Assembly (NCBI GenBank): GCA_023251595.1
Contig: JAHEYM010000042.1
Location: 1-14,376 of the forward strand
Direction: 5' to 3'
DNA from: Bacteroidota bacterium
Lineage (GTDB): Bacteria > Bacteroidota > Bacteroidia > AKYH767-A > JABDAW01
Length of the DNA: 14,376 nt
This document shows positions 7,232 through 12,666 of the stretch, piece by piece. The stretch's first letter is position 1; the number at the start of each line of letters is the position of its first letter. The notes under the pieces were generated by a model. That model did not search any database and was not told the origin of the DNA. It saw nothing but the letters and a program-made list of their open reading frames with translations. The translations under genes and the position numbers were made by a program.

Positions 7232-10200
7232 TTACTTCTTTGCTTCCTCGTTTTGTATAAATAAGAGTTTCATTTCAACAAGTTCTGCTCTCAGATTTTT
7301 AATTTCCGCATTCTGCGTCTGAAGTTTTTCAATTATTTGTTGTTGCTCATTCACTTTTAAGATCAGTTTTGCAGTCCGCTGTTCCAGTGCTTGAATTCCA
7401 AGCATATTCACTCCATCAATATCGGAAGAATTAATTGTGGTATCATTGCCAATACCATCCAATTTAAATAGAGAATAAAAATCCTGAGCCATTGGACCGA
7501 TGTGGTGAATACTTTTATTCTGGGATATATAATTCCATTCAGTAATTGGAATATCCTTTATTTTCAATATTGCATCTTCGGCATTCAGCGTTTGGAAATT
7601 TTCTTTTTTCCGCCTATCAGAAACCGTGTTCCATGAGCCGCCACCCGACGCAAGCGAAACGCCCATTGTGAGCGCGGCATCTGTCCATAACGTGTATCCA
7701 CCCTCAAAGCGGGAAATGAATTCATTCGGTGCGAAGGATGCGACTAAGAAGGTGTTGTTATCGCCAATTACGAATGAACCCGGTTGACCGTTCGTTGTTA
7801 CATAATTTCCGATTGCTGTAGAATGATCACCACTTGCGGTTGCCAGGTATCCTATTGCAGTTGAAGTATTTCCGCCTGCATCCGACTCATACCCCATGGA
7901 AGTTGAATTATCACCGGTGGCGGAGGTCTGAAATCCCATAGCTGTTGAGGCACTACCATTGGCATAGGTTCCTTTGCCCATCGCAGTTGAATAAATTCCA
8001 CCTGCATAGGCGATGTACCCCATCGCAGTAGAAAAATGTCCATTTGTGGTTGACTGATACCCCATTGCTGTTGAATAATTTCCGTTTGTTTGGGATTGCC
8101 CCATTGCAGTTGAATTAATACCAAGTGCTGTGCTGAATGATCCCATCGCGGTAGAATAATTTCCACCTGCAGTATTCGAATAACCTGAGGCAGTCGAGGC
8201 TTCCCCGCTCGCGACTGAATTCCATCCGGAAGCAAATGAGTAGTTGCCAATGTTTGAATTACTCCATTGCGCTGCATCCACGAAACCTGCTCTGAATGCC
8301 GCTTTTCGGGGATACCACAACATACGAGTACCTGGTCCTACGGCTGTGGTTAAAACTGTTCCCGATCCAAATGTGCCTATTCCAAGTATTCCACCGTCAT
8401 TACAGGGGTTGAGAGGGATACATTCTGAACCTACAGTTAGTCTGAATTCGGGTGTAATACTGCCAATACCCACTTTTCCGTCACTACCCATCACCCTCAT
8501 TCTTTCGATGTTTTGTGTCTTAATGACCCAATCGGCGTTGTTGATCGTACCGATAAAATCAGTTCCAGCAACGATAGTGTTTCCCGACAATGTCCATTGT
8601 GACCCTTGTGTTCCGCCTTGTACATAAATCACATCACCGACTGAATTCAAGGCAAGAACACCCGCACCCGGATTGGGTATTGGAAGACATGCAGTAGTAA
8701 GCCTTCTAAACCTTAAACCACTCTCACATGCACTCTTTCCATTTATTTCGAGTTTGTTTTGAGGTCCGATCGGATTCGACGAAAGCCCGATACCCACATT
8801 AACTGCATTATTACCAAGGATCATAGTACTGCTAACGGCTACGATTGCATTTGCGCCGATTGCTGTGGCATTTAACAATGAACTTCCGGAAGCTACATTA
8901 GCCTGGCAACCTAATCCGGTATTACCGTTTCCGGAAATGTTATTCGAGAGTGCGCCATAACCAATCGCAGTATTGGCATCTGCGGTGTTTAATTTCAATG
9001 CATTTACGCCGGTCGCGGTATTTTGGTCTCCTGTTATGTTTGAATAAAGCGACCGAAATCCACTCGCAGTGTTACCATCACCGGAAGTGTTTGAATAAAG
9101 TGCCGAATGACCGAATGCGGAATTTATACCTCCACCTGTGTTTGAATGGAGAGCACTACTTCCGCAAGCTGTGTTTTGGTTTCCGGTAGTATTTGAGAGT
9201 AGTGCATTTTGTCCATTTGCTGTGTTGTAGTTTCCATGATTGAAAAAGAGAGCCGCATGTCCGGTCGCTGTATTCCAGCTTCCTGTTTGGTTTTCATGAA
9301 GAGAGTTGTCTCCAATGGCAGTATTTTGTGTCCCTGTAATATTTCCGTATAGCGCACTGGCTCCGAGAGCGGTATTACTACTTGCTTTGTTATTTGAGAG
9401 TGCCTGATATCCGGTAGCCGTGTTGTTCCATCCTATCAGATTCTCAAAAAGGGAATGTGCTCCCAAAGCGGTATTAGCGCCTCCCGATATATTATGTCCG
9501 AGAGCAAAGAACCCTACAGCACAATTGCTGCTGCCACTAATATTTGCAGAGAGCGATCCTGCCCCATCGGCCGTATTGTACCATCCTGTAGTGTTGGTAT
9601 AAAGCGAATTCACTCCAACACCGGTATTACTACCTCCGGTCGTAGTGCTGTTAGTCGAATTACCTGATTGAAATCCCAAAAAGGTATTGAATTTTATCAT
9701 ATCTATCATACCGGAATTTATTCCATCCACACGAAATTTAAGCGGTGCGGTAGTAGTTGTACCTATAAAGTTTGTTGCAGCAATTCCTGAGTTTCCGTTT
9801 ATTCCCCATTCTGTTGCACTTAACACGCCAACTCCTCCACCATTTCTTGCATTGCTTTGTTCTGCCGTTTGAGTTTCGGAACTTGTGAAACTACTTCCTG
9901 AATATAGTGCATAAGGGACACTTAATAATTGAGAAGCACCCATTTGAATATATCCTTCTCCGAAATCGGCTTCAACCTGCATCCATTTTGAACCTGTTCC
10001 CCATTTAATATCCGAAAAAATTCCTTTCACTGCAACACCGTGTCCGATTTCGAGCGTAATTAATCCGAATGCAGTTGTGGTGACTGCGTGCGTTTCCTGA
10101 TATACGCTTTCACCGGTTTCAGAGCCATCGCGAATAGACGCCTTCACACTGATATTTGTGTTCATCATCGGATTTCCGAGCTTATCCCGTACGATAGATT

Positions 10201-10297
10201 GATAATTAAATGCCTGAGGTACCTGAGCAAATGCAGTTGAAAGTTGAAAGCTGAAAGTTGAAAGTAGGATGACGGTAAATAGAATTTGTTTTGTCAT
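7232..10297 (-). CDS. Secreted head-repeat adhesin-like protein with C-terminal S74 intramolecular chaperone
   Basis: A 1021-residue exported protein. Signal peptide 1-25 (cleavage after AFAQ); residues 26-133 are the N-terminal beta domain seen in many Bacteroidota surface proteins (VPQAFNYQSIVRDKLGNP to LLSVPYALYS). Then come fifteen 16-17-residue repeats NTA-G--AL--N-TG (224-470), a non-repetitive segment (471-685) with the GKVGIGS--P motif, about eleven 13-14-residue YadA-head-like repeats STAMGY---A-G (687-845), and an S74 chaperone of endosialidase type (about 890-970) ending in a coiled coil (975-1015). S74 members form trimers, fold the fibre and then cut themselves off; the S-D-x-R-x-K signature is intact at Ser893, Asp894, Arg896 and Lys898. 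A trimeric surface fibre with a self-removing tail is the likely product. No T9SS sorting domain is present, so the export route past the outer membrane is unclear. A phage tail fibre is unlikely given the signal peptide. Confidence 0.92.
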   Translation of the reverse strand: MTKQILFTVILLSTFSFQLSTAFAQVPQAFNYQSIVRDKLGNPMMNTNISVKASIRDGSETGESVYQETHAVTTTAFGLITLEIGHGVAVKGIFSDIKWGTGSKWMQVEADFGEGYIQMGASQLLSVPYALYSGSSFTSSETQTAEQSNARNGGGVGVLSATEWGINGNSGIAATNFIGTTTTAPLKFRVDGINSGMIDMIKFNTFLGFQSGNSTNSTTTGGSNTGVGVNSLYTNTTGWYNTADGAGSLSANISGSSNCAVGFFALGHNISGGANTALGAHSLFENLIGWNNTATGYQALSNNKASSNTALGASALYGNITGTQNTAIGDNSLHENQTGSWNTATGHAALFFNHGNYNTANGQNALLSNTTGNQNTACGSSALHSNTGGGINSAFGHSALYSNTSGDGNTASGFRSLYSNITGDQNTATGVNALKLNTADANTAIGYGALSNNISGNGNTGLGCQANVASGSSLLNATAIGANAIVAVSSTMILGNNAVNVGIGLSSNPIGPQNKLEINGKSACESGLRFRRLTTACLPIPNPGAGVLALNSVGDVIYVQGGTQGSQWTLSGNTIVAGTDFIGTINNADWVIKTQNIERMRVMGSDGKVGIGSITPEFRLTVGSECIPLNPCNDGGILGIGTFGSGTVLTTAVGPGTRMLWYPRKAAFRAGFVDAAQWSNSNIGNYSFASGWNSVASGEASTASGYSNTAGGNYSTAMGSFSTALGINSTAMGQSQTNGNYSTAMGYQSTTNGHFSTAMGYIAYAGGIYSTAMGKGTYANGSASTAMGFQTSATGDNSTSMGYESDAGGNTSTAIGYLATASGDHSTAIGNYVTTNGQPGSFVIGDNNTFLVASFAPNEFISRFEGGYTLWTDAALTMGVSLASGGGSWNTVSDRRKKENFQTLNAEDAILKIKDIPITEWNYISQNKSIHHIGPMAQDFYSLFKLDGIGNDTTINSSDIDGVNMLGIQALEQRTAKLILKVNEQQQIIEKLQTQNAEIKNLRAELVEMKLLFIQNEEAKK
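7763..8239 (-). repeat. Coding repeat array 2: about eleven 14-residue (42-base) head repeats
   Basis: In-frame repeats of the YadA-head type within the S74 protein (residues 687-845). Repeat starts fall at Ser701, 715, 729, 742, 756, 770, 784, 798, 812, 826 and 841, mostly 14 apart, with consensus STAMGY. The DNA copies are well diverged, which argues against recent expansion. Confidence 0.85.
8888..9628 (-). repeat. Coding repeat array 1: fifteen 17-residue (51-base) repeats
   Basis: In-frame repeats within the S74 protein (residues 224-470). Units begin at Asn224, 241, 258, 275, 292, 308, 325, 342, 358, 375, 392, 409, 426, 442 and 459, that is 17 residues with an occasional 16. The core is NTA-G--AL. 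The register differs from array 2, so the two arrays did not arise by simple copying of one another. Confidence 0.87.
10236..10263 (-). repeat. Heptanucleotide tandem repeat encoding the signal-peptide core
   Basis: On the + strand four 7-base units run head to tail: GTTGAAA (10236), GTTGAAA (10243), GCTGAAA (10250) and GTTGAAA (10257). Read on the - strand they encode the hydrophobic part of the signal peptide of the S74 protein (LSTFSFQLST). Because 7 is not a multiple of 3, gain or loss of one unit would shift the frame 13-24 codons after the start. Confidence 0.88.
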
Positions 10298-10351
10298 TTT
10301 GTTTGAAGTTAATATATAATTATATTTATTTCATTGCAATTTTAATTCGCA

Positions 10352-10373
10352 GGGAGATCACCTGTGATGTTCC
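10352..10373. promoter_or_regulatory. Inverted repeat between the SprB-repeat gene and the S74 gene
   Basis: A perfect core ATCAC-CT-GTGAT (10357-10368) extends to 10-base arms with two mismatches. It starts seven bases past the stop of the SprB-repeat gene and 55 bases before the S74 gene start. It has no trailing T-run on the - strand, so an operator or a processing site is likelier than an intrinsic terminator. No consensus promoter is visible in this 82-base gap, and the two genes may be co-transcribed. Confidence 0.3.
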
Positions 10374-10379
10374 TACTAG

Positions 10380-11345
10380 TTATTGAATAACAATATTCCC
10401 ATTTTGAGAAACATTTTCACCCGAAAGATTTATCCTGAAATAATATATTCCTTGTGACAAATCTCCTTTTGAGATGATCGTCTCCGAGGTATTAAAACGC
10501 TTCACCATAACTTCCTTTCCAAGCATGTCGTATAGTGCAAATATTTTTTCTTTCTGATCAAAAGCGGAAGAAACTTTCACTACAGCAAAACTGGTTAACG
10601 GATTAGGAAAAACGCTGGCTGTAAAATTTTTCCGGTTAAGATCACGGATGCCTGCAACCAAGGTCAGGTTATAGGTGAAAATGGAGTCACATCCACCAGC
10701 TGTAAAGAGTGTATCATCATAACTTCCTTCAAGAGAATAATAATTTCCTGCTAGGAGTATGCTATCGCCGGCTACAATGACAGTATCGACTATAAAACTA
10801 TAGGATGGTATAACAGAAAGGTTCGTGGTTACAATGCTGTCGCAGCCATTATTTGCAGAGATTGTATCCACGTACAGTCCGGGTGTTGAATAATAATGAG
10901 ATCCGATATCGAAAGTCATGTTACTGCAAATTATCGGGTAAATGAGACTTGTAATTTGTGCCGGTTGCCCGACGGTTACATGGCCAATAATCGTTGCGGC
11001 TGAATCATCTGTAACGAGTACAGAATAGTATCCTGCGCTAAGATTTGTAGCCAGGAAACCAGTTTGTGCAAGAGGGTCATTCCAGAGAAATGTGTATGGA
11101 GGATAACCACCGATCACATTAGCCATTGCCATCCCATCATTTCCCCCAAAACAGCTCACATCGCTTGAATCCATTGTGATTTCCATCGTATCCATCACAA
11201 CATTATTACTGTGAAAAATAATTGTTTTCTCGTTATTTATTGTTGAAAAGAAGCTTTGTGAAAAAGAACAAAACGGAGAATAAATAAAAAGCACTAAAAC
11301 AAATACAATTTGAGAGAATGTTTTTGAAGAATCAGAATTTTTCAT
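10380..11345 (-). CDS. Small T9SS-secreted protein with one SprB-type repeat and two GCDSI modules
   Basis: A 321-residue exported protein. The signal peptide (1-30) is basic and then strongly hydrophobic, with likely cleavage after CSFSQ. Residues 62-132 form one SprB repeat (SCFGGNDGMAMANVIGGYPPY, TFLWND, then LSAGYYSVLVTD), a module of Flavobacterium-type gliding adhesins. Two related modules follow, each with a YYS--G-Y-DT segment ending in GCDSI (SHYYS to about 177; AGNYYS to about 228). Residues 241-321 are a type A T9SS sorting domain (VFPNPLTS, then IFALYDMLGKEV, then LSQGIYYFRI). The protein is far shorter than SprB itself, so a role in gliding is not implied; a surface-exposed or released binding protein is as far as the sequence goes. 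The promoter appears to lie 220-250 bases upstream, leaving a long leader. Confidence 0.9.
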   Translation of the reverse strand: MKNSDSSKTFSQIVFVLVLFIYSPFCSFSQSFFSTINNEKTIIFHSNNVVMDTMEITMDSSDVSCFGGNDGMAMANVIGGYPPYTFLWNDPLAQTGFLATNLSAGYYSVLVTDDSAATIIGHVTVGQPAQITSLIYPIICSNMTFDIGSHYYSTPGLYVDTISANNGCDSIVTTNLSVIPSYSFIVDTVIVAGDSILLAGNYYSLEGSYDDTLFTAGGCDSIFTYNLTLVAGIRDLNRKNFTASVFPNPLTSFAVVKVSSAFDQKEKIFALYDMLGKEVMVKRFNTSETIISKGDLSQGIYYFRINLSGENVSQNGNIVIQ

Positions 11346-11386
11346 TTTTTTAGCTTTATAATGATATTATGAATAAAAAGTAAAGG

Positions 11387-11402
11387 TCCGATCGGTATCG
11401 GA
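11387..11402 (-). promoter_or_regulatory. Hairpin followed by a T-rich run in the leader of the SprB-repeat gene
   Basis: On the - strand TCCGAT-ACCG-ATCGGA gives a perfect 6-bp stem with a 4-nt loop, followed by CCTTTACTTTTTATTC and then the start codon about 40 bases after the stem. The stem is short for an intrinsic terminator, so read-through would be expected; it could act in attenuation. Just upstream (11401-11410) is the palindrome GAATTAATTC, which shares two bases with the stem. Confidence 0.3.
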
Positions 11403-11430
11403 ATTAATTCATTCGTTGGTATAACAATCT

Positions 11431-11460
11431 TCCCTTGCAGGTGCTGAGGGATTATGCACC
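11431..11460 (-). other. Possible H-type RNA pseudoknot in the 5' leader of the SprB-repeat gene
   Basis: On the - strand stem 1 is GGTGC (11460-11456) with GCACC (11444-11440). The loop of stem 1 contains TCCCT (11451-11447), which pairs with AGGGA (11435-11431). Linkers of 4, 2 and 4 nt are sterically possible. A separate hairpin CTGC/GCAG (11503-11488) just upstream has CCCTT in its loop, which could compete for the same AAGGG. It matches no riboswitch family I recognise. Confidence 0.35.
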
Positions 11461-11565
11461 ACACAAAATTTTAACCTATAATTACGGCTGCTCAAGGGCG
11501 CAGTTTACTCGATTCTATCCCGGTTGCAAATGTCAAGAATAAAAAACCGACTTAGAATTACTGCT

Positions 11566-11593
11566 CAAAGGTAGTTCATTTTCAGCAAATCAA
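11566..11593 (-). promoter_or_regulatory. Consensus Bacteroidota promoter for the SprB-repeat gene
   Basis: On the - strand TTG (11593-11591), a 17-base spacer and a perfect TAnnTTTG box, TACCTTTG (11573-11566), match the TTG-N17-23-TAnnTTTG consensus of Bacteroidota. Transcription would begin near 11561, giving an untranslated leader of roughly 215 bases before the ATG at 11345. Confidence 0.6.
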
Positions 11594-11640
11594 CAAGATT
11601 CGCAAAAGAAATATAAAGACTGGTCTAAAACAAGTTTTAA

Positions 11641-12666
11641 TTATTTGTTTTCCTTATAATACCGGTCAACCCTTTCAATCATATCCTTTTTTACTTCCTC
11701 CTCCAAAAAGCTGGCGATGAAAGAATTTTTAGCCAATATGTATATATCTTCTTTAGATAAATTTAATGCTTTGGAAATTGCGATATAATTTTCGACCATA
11801 TATCCACCAAAATAGGCAGGGTCGTCGGAGTTAATAGTGGCAAGGATTCCGTGATCCATTAATTTTTTTAATGGATGTTCTTTGAGATCTTTTACGACCT
11901 GAAGTTTAAGATTGGAGAGCGGGCAGATGGTAAGTGGCATTTTCTTATTTACCAGTTCCTTTAATAATTTTTCATCATTCAAAGCATTATTGCCATGATC
12001 TATTCTGGATATTTTCAATAGATTTAGTGCCTCCCAAATATATTCCGCTGGACCTTCTTCACCAGCATGCGCTACCGTCAAAAAGCCCTGCCTCCTTGCC
12101 TGTTCAAAAACCTGTTGAAATTTAGAAGGAGGATGTCCCAATTCGGAGGAATCCAATCCTACTCCATCGATCCATTTTTTAAATTCAATTGCATTTTCTA
12201 AAGTTTTGAAAGCAGACTCCTCGTCCAGATGCCTGAGAAAACACATAATCAGTTTAGAATTAATTCCCAATTTTGTTCTACCATCCTCAAGCGCACGATG
12301 AATTCCATTGATGACAGTACTGAATTTTATACCCCTTCCGGTGTGTGTTTGCGGATCAAAAAATATTTCTGTGTGAATCACATTTTCTGCGTGAATTTTT
12401 TCAAGATAAGCCCATGTGAGATCATAGAAATCCTGCTCTGTCAGAAGGACTTGCGCTCCGGCATAATAAATATCAAGAAAATCCTGAAGATTGGAAAAAT
12501 TATATGCGCTCTTTATTTCTTCAACCGTACTATATTTAATTTTTACATGATTTCGTTTGGCAATTTCGAACATTAATTCGGGTTCGAACGTTCCTTCAAT
12601 GTGAAGGTGTAGCTCTGCTTTCGGGATACCTTTAATAAACTCTTCCAGCGATTTAACTTCTTTCAT
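11641..12666 (-). CDS. Adenine deaminase (adenosine/AMP deaminase superfamily)
   Basis: A 341-residue cytoplasmic zinc enzyme that most likely converts adenine to hypoxanthine and ammonia in purine salvage. Metal and catalytic residues are all visible: His20 and His22 in PKAELHLHIEGT, His200 and Glu203 in HAGEEGP, His224 in IDHG, and Asp281-Asp282 in NSDDPAYFGG. The stretch GLDSSELGHPPSKF (170-183) is the hallmark I associate with the adenine deaminase subgroup (as in the Pseudomonas aeruginosa enzyme PA0148), where true adenosine deaminases have DLAGDE; LQDFLDIYYAGAQVL and FFDPQTHTGRGI also follow the adenine subgroup. Automatic naming as adenosine deaminase (add) is therefore likely to be wrong. 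Length is normal. The start overlaps the ATPase stop in ATGA, so it is the downstream gene of a translationally coupled pair. Confidence 0.9.
   Translation of the reverse strand: MKEVKSLEEFIKGIPKAELHLHIEGTFEPELMFEIAKRNHVKIKYSTVEEIKSAYNFSNLQDFLDIYYAGAQVLLTEQDFYDLTWAYLEKIHAENVIHTEIFFDPQTHTGRGIKFSTVINGIHRALEDGRTKLGINSKLIMCFLRHLDEESAFKTLENAIEFKKWIDGVGLDSSELGHPPSKFQQVFEQARRQGFLTVAHAGEEGPAEYIWEALNLLKISRIDHGNNALNDEKLLKELVNKKMPLTICPLSNLKLQVVKDLKEHPLKKLMDHGILATINSDDPAYFGGYMVENYIAISKALNLSKEDIYILAKNSFIASFLEEEVKKDMIERVDRYYKENK

Noticed and set aside
7763..9628. Regularly spaced repeats that might suggest a CRISPR array
   Set aside because: The units are contiguous, in frame, diverged and encode protein head repeats; there are no identical repeats separated by unique spacers and no cas genes.
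7852..9872. Several open frames on the opposite strand or in other frames inside the S74 gene
   Set aside because: They follow the 42- and 51-base periodicity of the repeat arrays and give low-complexity peptides; they are shadows of the real frame.
7232..10297. Reading the S74 protein as a phage tail fibre or prophage remnant
   Set aside because: It has a signal peptide and a Bacteroidota surface-protein N-terminal domain, and no phage genes are nearby.
11614..11639. Small palindromes just after the deaminase stop (AGAC-TG-GTCT and TAAAAC-AA-GTTTTA) as a terminator
   Set aside because: The stems are short or AT-only with 2-base loops, so an intrinsic terminator cannot be claimed.
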